A stretch of DNA of 64,000 bases. Source: an uncultured Idiomarina sp. (GTDB lineage Bacteria; Pseudomonadota; Gammaproteobacteria; Enterobacterales; Alteromonadaceae). Positions 55,012-64,000 of this stretch are shown one piece after another. The translations under genes were made by a program, and so were the position numbers. The stretch's first letter is position 1, and every line of letters begins with the position of its first letter. The notes under the pieces are model-generated. The model was given only the letters and a program-made list of their open reading frames with translations. It searched no databases and had not been told where the DNA came from. Location of the stretch: the NCBI GenBank assembly GCA_946885915.1, contig CAMPHF010000007.1, forward strand, positions 62,001-126,000, written 5' to 3'.

Positions 55012-56337
55012 TTAAACGGGATTTTTTGTGCGTTTGGCTAGATTCTTGATCACAAGTTCGCCCGGCACGCGGAAGTAAAAATGGCTACCACGACCCAATT
55101 CTGAGTCGATATGAAGCTTACAATGATGATGGTCGAGGGCCTGCTTGGTAATCGCCAAACCCAACCCGGTGCCCCCGGTACTAGAGTTTCGATCGGCGTC
55201 CACCCGATAAAAGCGCTCGGTGAGTCGGCTTTGATGTTCGTTAGCGATACCGGGGCCATTGTCGCGCACACTAAATTCCATTTGATCACCCACTTGGCGC
55301 CATTTCACGTCAATAGCCCCCCCTGCTTGGGTGTAATGAATCGCATTAGTCACTAAGTTGATCATCGCGGCGCGAATCTCATCTTCACGGCCATGCATCC
55401 AGATGGGCGCAACGTTAAATTTCAATTGCTGCTGTTTTGCTTTCGCGAGCGGTCGCACGTCGGCTTCTATTTGTGCCAACAATTGTGGAATTTGAATGGT
55501 CTGCTCAAATAGGTTGTGCGCTGGTGTTTCCATGCGTGACAACGCCAACAGTTGGTCAACTAAGTTACGCATCCGTTCCGCTTGCGCACTCATATCGGTG
55601 GTCGCTTTATTCAGCATCGCCGGAGGCAAACTGCTCGGGTCCTCTAGCATTTCCAGATAACCCTGCATGACTGTGAGTGGCGTTTTAAGCTCGTGCGACA
55701 CATTGGCGACAAAGTCTTTGCGCATCTGTTCTAGCAGCTTTAACTGGGTTACATCACGGGCAATCAGCAAATACTCATTATCGGAGTAAGGCATGATGCG
55801 GATTTCCAATTCAATATCATCGCGCACTGGCGATGGGATCGTAATATCCACACTAAAATCACGCCGACTTAAGTAGCTGACAAACTTAGGTGAGCGGATC
55901 AGGTTTGACAGCCGGATGCCACTATCGCCTGGCCATTTCAAACCAAAATAAAATTGCGCGAGTTTATTGCACCACAGCAGTGAGCCGTCTTGGCGGAACA
56001 CCAGTGCGGCATCAGGAATGGCTTCCGCGGCTTCACGAAAGCGGCGTAATAATCGCGCTAACGCGCGGCGGCGCTTTTGGCTGCGGCGTTGGCTACGATA
56101 AATGCCATCGAAAATATAACTCCAGCTACCAGGAGCGGTGGGTGGCAGCAAGGTACGACTTTGCCAAAGCCAACGGATAAGCTTGAGTTGGTAGTGGTAA
56201 TGCCAAATCATTAAGCCCAGTAAACCGAGCCCAATGCAAAGCCAGAAGCGACCGGTCAGTAATCCAAGCGCAACAAAAGGCGCTAGAAAAACCAGCAAGC
56301 TTCGCAATATAAAAAGTACCGAATATTGACGGTCCAT
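55012..56337 (-). CDS. phoR: Phosphate regulon sensor kinase PhoR
   Basis: 441 residues: two N-terminal helices (about 7-50), a basic linker, a PAS domain (about 95-200), HisKA with FVANVSHELKTPLTV (His near residue 214), and an ATPase domain with N-box NLVTNAIHYT, DNGPGI and GTGLGLAI. No large periplasmic sensor, as usual for PhoR, which reads the state of PstSCAB-PhoU. It starts 17 bp after phoB. Confidence 0.96.
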   Translation of the reverse strand: MDRQYSVLFILRSLLVFLAPFVALGLLTGRFWLCIGLGLLGLMIWHYHYQLKLIRWLWQSRTLLPPTAPGSWSYIFDGIYRSQRRSQKRRRALARLLRRFREAAEAIPDAALVFRQDGSLLWCNKLAQFYFGLKWPGDSGIRLSNLIRSPKFVSYLSRRDFSVDITIPSPVRDDIELEIRIMPYSDNEYLLIARDVTQLKLLEQMRKDFVANVSHELKTPLTVMQGYLEMLEDPSSLPPAMLNKATTDMSAQAERMRNLVDQLLALSRMETPAHNLFEQTIQIPQLLAQIEADVRPLAKAKQQQLKFNVAPIWMHGREDEIRAAMINLVTNAIHYTQAGGAIDVKWRQVGDQMEFSVRDNGPGIANEHQSRLTERFYRVDADRNSSTGGTGLGLAITKQALDHHHCKLHIDSELGRGSHFYFRVPGELVIKNLAKRTKNPV

Positions 56338-56354
56338 GCGCCCTTATGCCAACA

Positions 56355-57041
56355 CTAACGAGATGAGAACCGATAACCCACGCCGCGAACGGTTTGGATA
56401 AAGCGCTCATACCCTGAGTCTGTTAATGCCTTACGTAAGCGTCGAATATGCACATCAACTGTGCGATCTTCAACATACACGTTGGTGCCCCAGACGTGAT
56501 CGAGTAATTGCTCACGACTATACACGCGATCAGGGTGAGTCATAAAGAAGTGCAGTAACTTAAATTCAGTCGGCCCCATATCAAGCGGCTGACCTTCAGC
56601 ACTAATACGATGTGACACCGGATCTAGTTTCAAACCTTCTACTTCTAGCGGTTCATCGAGTGCGGTTGGTGCCACGCGGCGAAATACGGCGCGCATGCGG
56701 GCCATTAACTCTTTTGGTGAGAATGGTTTGGTAATGTAATCATCGGCGCCCACTTCTAAGCCGCGAATTTTGTCTTCTTCTTCACCACGCGCCGTTAACA
56801 TAATAATAGGAATATTGCGGGTAAAGTCTTCGCTTTTAATCTTCTTCGCTAACTGAATTCCTGAGCCGCCTGGCAACATCCAATCAAGCAAAATCATATC
56901 GGGAAAAGGTTCTACGATTTTGGTTAGCGCGCTTTGGTAGTCGCCGGCTTCAATGGCTTGATAGCCATGTTGCTCCATCACAAAACTGAGCATTTCGCGA
57001 ATAGGCGCTTCATCTTCTACGATTAGTATTTTTCTGGACAT
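56355..57041 (-). CDS. phoB: Phosphate regulon response regulator PhoB
   Basis: 228 residues: receiver with LIVEDE, phosphoacceptor Asp in [12 protein letters not shown] (near residue 53), Lys in ITKPF (near 105); winged helix (about 130-228) with [28 protein letters not shown] (recognition region) and VRGVGYRFS. It activates pst, ppk and its own operon when phosphate is scarce. PhoB-box and CRP-like sites lie upstream. Confidence 0.97.
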   Translation of the reverse strand: MSRKILIVEDEAPIREMLSFVMEQHGYQAIEAGDYQSALTKIVEPFPDMILLDWMLPGGSGIQLAKKIKSEDFTRNIPIIMLTARGEEEDKIRGLEVGADDYITKPFSPKELMARMRAVFRRVAPTALDEPLEVEGLKLDPVSHRISAEGQPLDMGPTEFKLLHFFMTHPDRVYSREQLLDHVWGTNVYVEDRTVDVHIRRLRKALTDSGYERFIQTVRGVGYRFSSR

Positions 57042-57090
57042 CTGCTAGTTACCCAATTGTTTCTTCACGATGTCATTATGGTGTAACTAT

Positions 57091-57108
57091 ATGACACTTT
57101 TATGACTT
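57091..57108 (-). promoter_or_regulatory. PhoB box upstream of phoB
   Basis: On the minus strand AAGTCAT-AAAA-GTGTCAT, followed 4 bp later by the weaker TTACACC. It lies 50 bp before the phoB start and supports autoregulation. Confidence 0.7.
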
Positions 57109-57119
57109 TGATACAAAAA

Positions 57120-57135
57120 TGTGATCAAAGTCACA
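57120..57135. promoter_or_regulatory. CRP-like site upstream of phoB
   Basis: TGTGA-TCAAAG-TCACA has both perfect CRP half-sites with the 6-bp centre. It lies 11 bp upstream of the phoB PhoB box, a position suited to joint control by carbon and phosphate status. Confidence 0.55.
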
Positions 57136-57172
57136 AAAGCATCACGCAACGGTCACAATAGGACTGATTGCA

Positions 57173-58405
57173 CTAGCGCAATTCGATGTCGAGCCATACC
57201 AAACGGTGATCTGAGGTTGCATCACGCGTGGCAAATAGATGTGCCAACTCGTTATCCAACGGCCAAAACACCCCACTTGCTTGCACTTTAATGCCGTATA
57301 ACGAGGGTAATAAGTAATCGGCACGTTTGCCCCAAGTAGCCGTATGTTGCGCGGCATAAGGGCTGTTTGAGTTCGCCATGCCACCCTCACTGGTGGGAAT
57401 AGGCTCGGCTTGGATCAACGGATGCTCAAGCAGCTGCTCAATGGTACCCGGCACGTTGGCTGTGCCTTCAATGGAGGCATTCAAATCACCAGCAATGATA
57501 AACCGTTGATGTGGTTTTAGACCGCCGCGCTCACCGTTATCGTCATAAATGTAGTTCGCTTCGGTTTGATTAATATAATCCGCCCAAAACCGCACCTCAT
57601 CATGATTCTTTATACCATTGCGATTCTCTGGGCCATCGAATACGGGCGGCGTTGGATGGCTCACGAGTACGTGAACCGTAGTGCCGTTAATATCAATTGG
57701 CACATCCCAATGGCTTTTCGAACTTAATGGCATTTTTTCCATTACGTCGGCGCTGTACCAAGGCTCGCCTGTGGTTGGAATTTTGGGAACTAAATGACCG
57801 GGCATATCCTGCCATTTAAACTGCTGGAAAGTACGCACTGCCGTGGTTTGGATGGGAAACTGTGACAATACCACCATGCCATATTGGCCGGGATAATAAC
57901 CGAAGCCCCAAGCATCATTCTCAAAAGCGGTCACTTTACCATCGCGATTTAAATCAAATCCTGATGGTTGTCCGGTATTCACCGGTGCCAGATACACATA
58001 GGGGTAATCAATCGGCGCTTGGCCGTCTTGTGCCACTTGCAGGTAATCGCGCAGGAATACGTCAATGCCTTGCTCGCGCGGCAGATAATCAAATTCGTTT
58101 AGCACCAAAATGTGCGGTCGAGTTCGTTGAATAATTTCAGCAATGTTACGCACCTGGTGATGTTGTGTCTGCAACGCTTGGCGCAAGGCTTGCGAACCTT
58201 CGCTGACCCATTTGGTAGGCGGTAAGTAATTGGTCGCATCCATACTCACATTGAAGGTAGCAACTCGTACATAGTCCATTTTAGCTTCCTCTAATTGCGC
58301 GGCAACTACACCCGGCGCCATCCATACCGCTAACATAAGCATTGCACACGTAAACGTTTTGCGCAGCTTACGGATATGTTGGATAAATAAACCTCTATTG
58401 ACCAC
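57173..58405 (-). CDS. Exported endonuclease/exonuclease/phosphatase-fold protein
   Basis: 410 residues from the GTG at 58405, chosen because GGAG lies 7 bp upstream and a longer frame would start inside the terminator of the preceding gene. A signal peptide follows (MLMLAVWMAPGVVAA, within residues 22-36). EEP-superfamily motifs: ATFNVSMD, LVLNEFDYLP (metal-binding Glu), IIAGDLNAS and SDHRLVW (catalytic His). Members are nucleases or phosphodiesterases; an extracellular role in phosphate scavenging fits the adjacent phoBR genes but is inference. Confidence 0.82.
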   Translation of the reverse strand: MVNRGLFIQHIRKLRKTFTCAMLMLAVWMAPGVVAAQLEEAKMDYVRVATFNVSMDATNYLPPTKWVSEGSQALRQALQTQHHQVRNIAEIIQRTRPHILVLNEFDYLPREQGIDVFLRDYLQVAQDGQAPIDYPYVYLAPVNTGQPSGFDLNRDGKVTAFENDAWGFGYYPGQYGMVVLSQFPIQTTAVRTFQQFKWQDMPGHLVPKIPTTGEPWYSADVMEKMPLSSKSHWDVPIDINGTTVHVLVSHPTPPVFDGPENRNGIKNHDEVRFWADYINQTEANYIYDDNGERGGLKPHQRFIIAGDLNASIEGTANVPGTIEQLLEHPLIQAEPIPTSEGGMANSNSPYAAQHTATWGKRADYLLPSLYGIKVQASGVFWPLDNELAHLFATRDATSDHRLVWLDIELR

Positions 58406-58450
58406 AACCCACTCCAACCATTGATGACTGATACAAAAAGCTGAGATAAA

Positions 58451-58473
58451 AAAGCCCCGCATGGCGGGGCTTT
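58451..58473 (-). terminator. Terminator of the Oar-like receptor gene
   Basis: AAAGCCCCGC (58451-58460), loop ATG, GCGGGGCTTT (58464-58473): a perfect 10-bp stem with T6 on the minus strand, 24 bp after the receptor stop. Confidence 0.9.
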
Positions 58474-58496
58474 AGCATAACGACAATACCGTTCAA

Positions 58497-61400
58497 TTAG
58501 AACTTGTATTGTACGCCTAATTTCACTTCCCAAAGCGACGGTGCAAGTACACGGCTTTGCGGATTAGGGCTGATGAAGTCAGTTAACACATACTGGCCTT
58601 GTGCGTTCGTTTCAGTACGCGCAACACCTTGGTATTGTGGGAAACCGGCTTGATATAACACGCCCCAGTCTTTGTTCAACAAGTTGCCCAAGTTCTCAAC
58701 CACGAAGAATACGCTTGCTTTGTGGTCTTTGTGGAAACCAGGTAACTGTTGCTCAACACGGAAGTTGAACTTAGTCCACCAGTCGCTGTAGAACGCATTA
58801 CGTGGTGCGATACCGCCGGCGTACTTGTTCAAACCTGAAGACTCAAGGAACGAGAAGAATGCATCAGAATCAAAACCTGGTGCGAACACCACGTTGTTGT
58901 CATCCAGACCAGTCGGTACGTACAACAACTGACGACCACTGTATGAATCACCGAAGATGCTGTTCTCTTCTTCTAAGTCACGGTTTTCAGCAAAGGTGTA
59001 GCTGTACGGACGACCTTTGTTCGCAGTACCGAACAAGCTGAAAATAGTTTCGTAACCATCGAAGAACTCTTGACGATAAGTCGCACGTAAGGTGAAACGG
59101 TGCGGGATTTCGTAGTTAGAGGTACCAACGCCAGGCATACCAAGGTCAGTTAAGGCTGCCTGACCGTAGTTAGAGCCAGCAGTAGAGCTTGTCATAGGTG
59201 CCGCATCAGTCGCATCAGTGTACGCGTATGCGAATGACCAATCTAAGCCCCAATCATAACGCTTGCTTACCGAGGTAGTGAATGACAATGAATCGCCACC
59301 ATCTTCCAAGTTGGCTAACTGGTAATCTTGGAAGTAACCATTAGTAAAGGCGTACTGTGGACGACCATCGGCAAATTCACCGACCAACTCAGAAGCCAAG
59401 TTACGCACGTAAGGTGCATCTTCACGCTTTGAGTACATCAAATCAGCCATCACCACATAACCAGTGTCAAACGTGTAGGTACCACCTAACGCGTATTTCC
59501 ACTCTTTTGGCAGCTTGAAGTTTGGTGCAATTGATTGAATGTCAGCATCACGCGGTTGTGCGTTAGCAGCGTCATCAAAGGCTTCTTGAGGAATGTCATA
59601 CAATGGACGACCTTCGCCGCTCAATTGCATATCAAACACGCTCATGCCATTCGGGAAGTAGCGGTTCTGGAACTGGGTAAAGCCGTTATTCTGATAAGCG
59701 TTCACTACCCATACGTTCGGATTGCCACCAGAGTACAAGCCAACACCACCACGCATTTCTAACTCAGGTGTTGCCATCCAGTTGAAACCAACGCGCGGTT
59801 GCAACAAACCTTTACCGTCAACCGATGCAGCGTTGCTGTAACCATAGCGCTGTTCAAAGAACGGGTTTTCACGTGGAATATCATCAGTTGAGTACCAGTC
59901 ATAACGCAAACCAGCAGTAATGGTTAAGTCATACTCGTAGAAGTAGTACTCGTCTTGAACATAAGCAGTGTTAGTGGTGTACTTGAACGAACCAGCAGCA
60001 TCGCGTGGGTTGTTAGTACCTGCACCAGTACCGTACTGGATGTAATCGGCTACGCCAGCTTCAAAGTCAGCAATGCTTTCAAAGCGATATTCACCGATTG
60101 AGTGCTGGACGAACATGTTGAATACGTCAACAGTTTCAGACTCTAAACCAGCCAATACAACGTGATCGCCTACTGAGTAAGTACCCGCTAATTTGAAGAA
60201 GGTGGTGTCGTAGTTCAAGTCGTTAGACTGACGTGAATCGTCCACACCTAAGTAAACAGTGGCTTCGTTATCACCAACAGTAGTAATAATTTGCGCTTCA
60301 GGGAAACGCTGTGTGCCAATGTTTTCTTGGATGTTATCTAACTTTGAGTAACCGGCACGGAATTCAGTTTGGAAGTTGTTAGTCCAGTTTGAATATACCT
60401 GTGCTGCATACGAGTAGTAGTTAGCGCCACTGTTGTAGTAGTGGTTAGAGAACTCGTACTCATCGTTATCGCCGTCAGACTCAGCAATAGAACCGCCTGA
60501 ATTGTAGTTATAAGTTAAGGCTAAGCGATGGTCATCGTTAATGTACCAGTCGATTTTCATTAACAATTTTTCATCTTCAACAGGTGAAGAAGCAATCGGC
60601 GAGCCTGGCTCATAGCCATATACGTCACGCGCGATACGGGCGATTTCGTCTAACTGTGCTTGGGTTACACCTAATACTGGAACACCAGCGTTAGGATCAT
60701 CACCAGCGCCACGAGCGAAACGGTCAGCGCCTTCATATTTCTCGTAGGCGGTGAACAAGAACAAGCTGTCTTTGATCAACGGGAAGCCAACGTTGAAGCC
60801 ATAGCGCTTCTCGGTGTAGTTGCCGTTGTCTAAAGTAGTATCTTCAATTTCGTCACCGCGGAATGAATCGCTGGTGAAATCATAGAACACGCCACCTTCT
60901 AGCTCGTTCGAACCAGATTTAGTGACGGCGTTGATGTTACACGCGGTGAAACCGCCGTATTTTACATCAAAAGGAGAGAATTCAACCGCAACCTGCTCGA
61001 TTGCGTCGTAAGAGAATGGCATCCGCTCAGTTGGGTAACCATTTGAGTTCAAACCGAAGTTATCGTTAGTACGCACGCCATCTAGGGTTAAGCTGTTGAA
61101 GCGTGGACTAGCGCCAACACACTGCACGCCATCACCAAAGCTTTCATCAACGTAAACACGCGGATCGATCGCGATCAGGTCTTTCAAGTCGCGGTTTGCT
61201 GCAGGTGCAGTCTCTAAGTCGCGTAGGCTGAAGTTTGCTGCAGGTGCTTTACCACCGTAGTTAGAATTGCTCACCAAAGTACCAGTTACCGCAATACGCT
61301 CAACTGACGAAGCACTTAAAGCTACGTTAATGTTTTGCGTGTCACCAACGGTTAAGTAGATGCCAGTGATAACTTCACTGTTACCATCTTCACTTGTTAC

Positions 61401-61655
61401 CGTTAGCGTGTACGGGCCGCCGACAGCTAAGTTACGGGTTGAGAAAGTACCAGTGTCATTGGTTTCCAATGTGGTAGAGGTACCGTTACGCGTATCCGTC
61501 AGTGTCACTGTTGCATTTGATACAACCTGGCCTGCTTCTGTGGTAACAACACCACGAATAGCAGAGGTGATCTCTTGCGCGAACGCTGGCGTAGACAAAC
61601 CAATAGCCAAAGCTACGGCTGCTGCGACGCTGTTCATTTTAATGTTGAGCTTCAT
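58497..61655 (-). CDS. Oar-like TonB-dependent receptor
   Basis: 1052 residues: a signal peptide (about 1-26, ending AFAQ), a carboxypeptidase-regulatory-like domain (about 30-115, AIRGVVTTEAGQVVSNATVTL), a plug (about 135-250, with FNSLTLDGVRTNDNFGLN) and a large barrel ending KLGVQYKF. Length and the plug sequence resemble the Oar family of marine and myxobacterial receptors, some of which are needed for protein or peptide transport. The ribosome site is AGGA 8 bp upstream. Confidence 0.87.
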   Translation of the reverse strand: MKLNIKMNSVAAAVALAIGLSTPAFAQEITSAIRGVVTTEAGQVVSNATVTLTDTRNGTSTTLETNDTGTFSTRNLAVGGPYTLTVTSEDGNSEVITGIYLTVGDTQNINVALSASSVERIAVTGTLVSNSNYGGKAPAANFSLRDLETAPAANRDLKDLIAIDPRVYVDESFGDGVQCVGASPRFNSLTLDGVRTNDNFGLNSNGYPTERMPFSYDAIEQVAVEFSPFDVKYGGFTACNINAVTKSGSNELEGGVFYDFTSDSFRGDEIEDTTLDNGNYTEKRYGFNVGFPLIKDSLFLFTAYEKYEGADRFARGAGDDPNAGVPVLGVTQAQLDEIARIARDVYGYEPGSPIASSPVEDEKLLMKIDWYINDDHRLALTYNYNSGGSIAESDGDNDEYEFSNHYYNSGANYYSYAAQVYSNWTNNFQTEFRAGYSKLDNIQENIGTQRFPEAQIITTVGDNEATVYLGVDDSRQSNDLNYDTTFFKLAGTYSVGDHVVLAGLESETVDVFNMFVQHSIGEYRFESIADFEAGVADYIQYGTGAGTNNPRDAAGSFKYTTNTAYVQDEYYFYEYDLTITAGLRYDWYSTDDIPRENPFFEQRYGYSNAASVDGKGLLQPRVGFNWMATPELEMRGGVGLYSGGNPNVWVVNAYQNNGFTQFQNRYFPNGMSVFDMQLSGEGRPLYDIPQEAFDDAANAQPRDADIQSIAPNFKLPKEWKYALGGTYTFDTGYVVMADLMYSKREDAPYVRNLASELVGEFADGRPQYAFTNGYFQDYQLANLEDGGDSLSFTTSVSKRYDWGLDWSFAYAYTDATDAAPMTSSTAGSNYGQAALTDLGMPGVGTSNYEIPHRFTLRATYRQEFFDGYETIFSLFGTANKGRPYSYTFAENRDLEEENSIFGDSYSGRQLLYVPTGLDDNNVVFAPGFDSDAFFSFLESSGLNKYAGGIAPRNAFYSDWWTKFNFRVEQQLPGFHKDHKASVFFVVENLGNLLNKDWGVLYQAGFPQYQGVARTETNAQGQYVLTDFISPNPQSRVLAPSLWEVKLGVQYKF

Positions 61656-62160
61656 TTTCTCGTCCTAGATGGTTAGCAAAAAAAGACACGCTGTTTGTTC
61701 CTACGGCTTTGAACAAGCAACGAACCTTAAAAGAAAACGTTTTAGAAAACTTTTCGAGAGCTTTTATAGCGGGTAATTGTGACAATTTGATTAAACAGGG
61801 GAACTTTTCGGTCATCGACGTATTGAAGACTTGTTTCGCGCTGAGACGAAAACGCCACGCGGTTTGCTGAGCATACCATTCCGAGGAATTGTAGCTACGC
61901 CACGCGTGTTGGTCGATACAGCCAGTGTTTAGAGAAAAAGACATGGCATGTCACAATTACGTTGGATAAGAATTGAGCGCAATTTTACGTCAGTGATCCA
62001 AAAAATGAAAGTGATGTTGAACTTTTATTGCAGTTTTATGTCGTACTGCGCTGTTGAGTATTCTGTCAGCGCACGCCCACTATGGCTTACGCTGAAATTG
62101 CGAGGATTCGCCAACAGGATCCTTCCTGATCGTCACTCGAGTTGGTTATAATCCCAAGTT
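61656..62160. other. 505-bp intergenic region between the Oar-like receptor and tadA
   Basis: I find no gene I can support; a 67-codon frame at 61948-62151 has no ribosome site or family resemblance. The receptor side holds a perfect AAAACGTTTT palindrome (61734-61743), similar in shape to LacI-type operators, within the probable long 5' leader. The tadA side ends in a TATAAT at 62147-62152. The remaining sequence could hide a small RNA, but none is recognised. Confidence 0.4.
62147..62152 (+). promoter_or_regulatory. Candidate -10 element of tadA
   Basis: A perfect TATAAT ends 8 bp before the tadA ATG, so transcription from it would give an almost leaderless mRNA. The -35 region is poor. 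Confidence 0.35.
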
Positions 62161-62622
62161 ATGAATCATGAATTTTTTATGCAACGAGCGCTAGAGCTCG
62201 CTCAGCAAGCAGAACTCCATGGCGAAGTGCCCGTTGGCGCGGTATTAGTGCATGGAGGCGAGATAATTGGTGAAGGCTTTAATCAAGTGATTAGCCAGCA
62301 TGACCCTTCCGCCCATGCCGAAGCGGTCGCCATTCGTGCGGCTGGCAAAGCCCTGCAAAACTACCGATTAGTCGACACCATTTTGTATGTGACCTTAGAA
62401 CCATGCGCAATGTGTGCCGGGCTCATCACTCATGCCCGCATCAAAATCTTGGTGTTTGGTGCGCCTGATCCCCGCACGGGCGCGACTGGCAGCGCCATTG
62501 ATGTGCTCAATCACGGCTCCATGAATCACCAAGTTGAAGTGATTAGCGGCGTATGTGCGGAACAAAGCGCACAGCTGTTAAGACAATTTTTCCGCGCCAG
62601 ACGAAAAAGCCCGCAACCTTAA
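62161..62622 (+). CDS. tadA: tRNA-specific adenosine deaminase
   Basis: 153 residues: zinc and proton-shuttle motifs HAEAVAIRAAGKALQNYRL (His and Glu, near residue 57) and EPCAMCAGLI (near 80-89), as in E. coli TadA. It converts A34 to inosine in tRNA-Arg(ACG). No ribosome site precedes the first ATG; a second ATG six codons in is possible. The stop codon lies inside a terminator hairpin. Confidence 0.95.
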   Translation: MNHEFFMQRALELAQQAELHGEVPVGAVLVHGGEIIGEGFNQVISQHDPSAHAEAVAIRAAGKALQNYRLVDTILYVTLEPCAMCAGLITHARIKILVFGAPDPRTGATGSAIDVLNHGSMNHQVEVISGVCAEQSAQLLRQFFRARRKSPQP

Positions 62623-62634
62623 GTTGCGGGCTTT
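62606..62634. terminator. Bidirectional terminator between tadA and purL
   Basis: AAAGCCCGCAAC (62606-62617), loop CTTAA, GTTGCGGGCTTT (62623-62634): a 12-bp perfect stem. The tadA stop codon forms part of the loop. On the minus strand T5 follows, serving purL. Confidence 0.9.
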
Positions 62635-62663
62635 AATTCAACTGCTCGTTTAGCTACCGCGCC

Positions 62664-64000
62664 TTAGGCGATAAACACTCGCGCGTTGCGGAACATCCGC
62701 ATCCACGGGCTATCCTCGCCCCACTCATCTGGATGCCAGCTGTTGGCGACCGTACGGAATACCCGTTCAGGGTGCGGCATCATAATAGTTACCCGCCCAT
62801 CGTCATTGGTTAAACCGGTAATTCCCGCAGGTGAACCGTTTGGATTCGCCGGGTAAGTTTCGGTCACTTTGCCCCAGTTATCCACATAGCGCAGTGCGAC
62901 TTGGCCAGCAGCTTCAAGTGCGGCTTGCTGTTGTGCTGCCTGTTGCAACGCAAATTCTGCGCGACCTTCGCCATGCGATACGGCAATTGGCATCCGCGAG
63001 CCAGCCATGCCTTGTAAGAAGATCGAGTTATTTTGCTGCACTTCGACCATCGAGAAGCGTGCTTCAAAACGCTCAGAGGCATTGGTGACAAAATGCGGCC
63101 AATGCTCGGTGCCCGGGATCAACTGCTTTAAGTTCGACATCATCTGGCAGCCATTACAAACCCCTAAGGCGAAGGTTTGTGAGCGCGCGAAGAAAGCTTC
63201 GAACTGATCACGAGCGCGATTATTGAACAAAATTGACTTCGCCCAACCTTCACCAGCGCCTAAAACATCACCATAGGAGAAGCCACCGCAAGCCACTAAG
63301 CCTTGGAATTTATCTAGGCTGATCCGGCCGCTTAAAATATCACTCATGTGCACGTCGACCGCCGCAAAACCAGCACGATCAAACGCTGCTGCCATTTCCA
63401 CATGAGAGTTCACGCCCTGCTCGCGCAGAATCGCAATAGATGGGTCACGGCCCGTATTAATGTAAGGTGCTGCTACATCTTCTGCAGGGTCGAAACTGAG
63501 CTGGGCATGCAAGCCCGGATCGTCCAACCGCTCCTTGGCTTTGTGCTCCTGTTCAGCGCAGACCGGGTTATCCCGCAAGCGCTGCATCTGATAAGTAGTC
63601 TCTGCCCAACGGGTACGTAAATGCGAGCGTAAATCTTCGAACACGGTTTCCCCTGCCCGACTAAAGCGCACCACATCGTTGTTGCGTAATGGCCGACCAA
63701 TGTCGTGCACACAATCCGCTAAACCTGCTTCGGCATACACGCCAAGCACCGCGTCAACATCTTCGGCGGCCACCTGAATGAGCGCGCCTAACTCTTCGCT
63801 ATACAGTGCGGCTAAATCATCCTCACCCAGCTTGTCTAGGGCAATATCTACCCCACAGTAACCCGCAAACGCCATTTCAGTGGCGGTCACAAATAAACCA
63901 CCATCAGCACGATCGTGATAGGCAAAAATGCGCTTTTGCTGCAACAAACTTTGAGTGGCGGTAAAGAAGCCTTTCAATAAAGCCGGCTCATCTACGTCAG
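62664..64000 (-). CDS. purL: Phosphoribosylformylglycinamidine synthase, C-terminal part (5' end outside window)
   Basis: About 445 residues of the large single-chain PurL (about 1290 aa in E. coli) are present; the frame continues past the right edge. Visible are the end of the second AIRS-type synthase half ([20 protein letters not shown]) and the glutamine amidotransferase domain with [19 protein letters not shown], nucleophile Cys in GVCNGCQMM and SHGEGRAEF. The glutaminase supplies ammonia for the fourth step of purine synthesis. Confidence 0.96.
   Translation of the reverse strand, partial: DVDEPALLKGFFTATQSLLQQKRIFAYHDRADGGLFVTATEMAFAGYCGVDIALDKLGEDDLAALYSEELGALIQVAAEDVDAVLGVYAEAGLADCVHDIGRPLRNNDVVRFSRAGETVFEDLRSHLRTRWAETTYQMQRLRDNPVCAEQEHKAKERLDDPGLHAQLSFDPAEDVAAPYINTGRDPSIAILREQGVNSHVEMAAAFDRAGFAAVDVHMSDILSGRISLDKFQGLVACGGFSYGDVLGAGEGWAKSILFNNRARDQFEAFFARSQTFALGVCNGCQMMSNLKQLIPGTEHWPHFVTNASERFEARFSMVEVQQNNSIFLQGMAGSRMPIAVSHGEGRAEFALQQAAQQQAALEAAGQVALRYVDNWGKVTETYPANPNGSPAGITGLTNDDGRVTIMMPHPERVFRTVANSWHPDEWGEDSPWMRMFRNARVFIA

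Noticed and set aside
58406..58462. Upstream start for the endonuclease/phosphatase-fold protein
   Set aside because: The ATG lies inside a strong terminator hairpin of the preceding gene; the GTG at 58405 has a ribosome site.
61639..61944. 101-codon minus-strand frame overlapping the receptor start
   Set aside because: It covers the receptor's leader and start in another frame and has no ribosome site or family resemblance.
61948..62151. 67-codon frame upstream of tadA
   Set aside because: No ribosome site, no recognisable family and unusual composition; probably chance.

Overview
The window looks like about 64 kb of chromosome from a marine gammaproteobacterium of the Alteromonadales. Idiomarina or Pseudidiomarina is my best guess, inferred from protein resemblance, the mix of TonB receptors and diguanylate cyclases, and the ygfB-ubiH-ubiI, zapA-6S RNA-fau-rpiA-serA and gcvTHP neighbourhoods. 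No database search was possible. I see no rRNA, tRNA, CRISPR array, insertion sequence or prophage.

Layout. 1-8.4 kb: a secreted S10 carboxypeptidase (partial), a membrane hydroxylase, a DUF1499 protein, an exported MsrA-MsrB fusion, two convergent GGDEF proteins (one with an NMT1-like sensor, one of 7TMR-DISM type) and a MAPEG protein. 8.4-22.8 kb: an accessory-looking stretch with a hipBA module, a TonB receptor-response regulator-kinase operon, small membrane and exported proteins of unknown role (two are paralogues of each other), a Phd/ParE toxin-antitoxin pair behind a perfect 30-bp palindrome, an HTH-DUF805 regulator, a second two-component pair, an exported hydrolase, a GFA-type protein and a GIY-YIG-like protein. 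22.9-30.7 kb: a type I restriction-modification operon, hsdM-hsdS-(two tiny ORFs)-rhuM-hsdR, in which every junction overlaps. Its hsdS carries four perfect 12-bp repeats between the two target-recognition domains.

30.9-44.6 kb is core metabolism: the glycine cleavage operon gcvTHP, a LysR regulator, the ubiquinone hydroxylases ubiI and ubiH, ygfB, zapA, 6S RNA, an exported amidohydrolase, fau, rpiA and serA. The ubiI gene is interrupted in frame by a striking array of 12-bp palindromes repeating every 21 bp.

44.6-57.1 kb is an almost complete phosphate regulon: phoB-phoR-pstS, ppk-ppx, and pstC-pstA-pstB-phoU. PhoB-box-like sequences are readable in front of phoB, pstS, pstC and ppk. Together these genes sense phosphate through PhoR and the Pst transporter, import it, and store or mobilise it as polyphosphate. 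57.2-64 kb holds an exported endonuclease/phosphatase-fold protein, a large Oar-like TonB receptor, tadA and the 3' part of purL.
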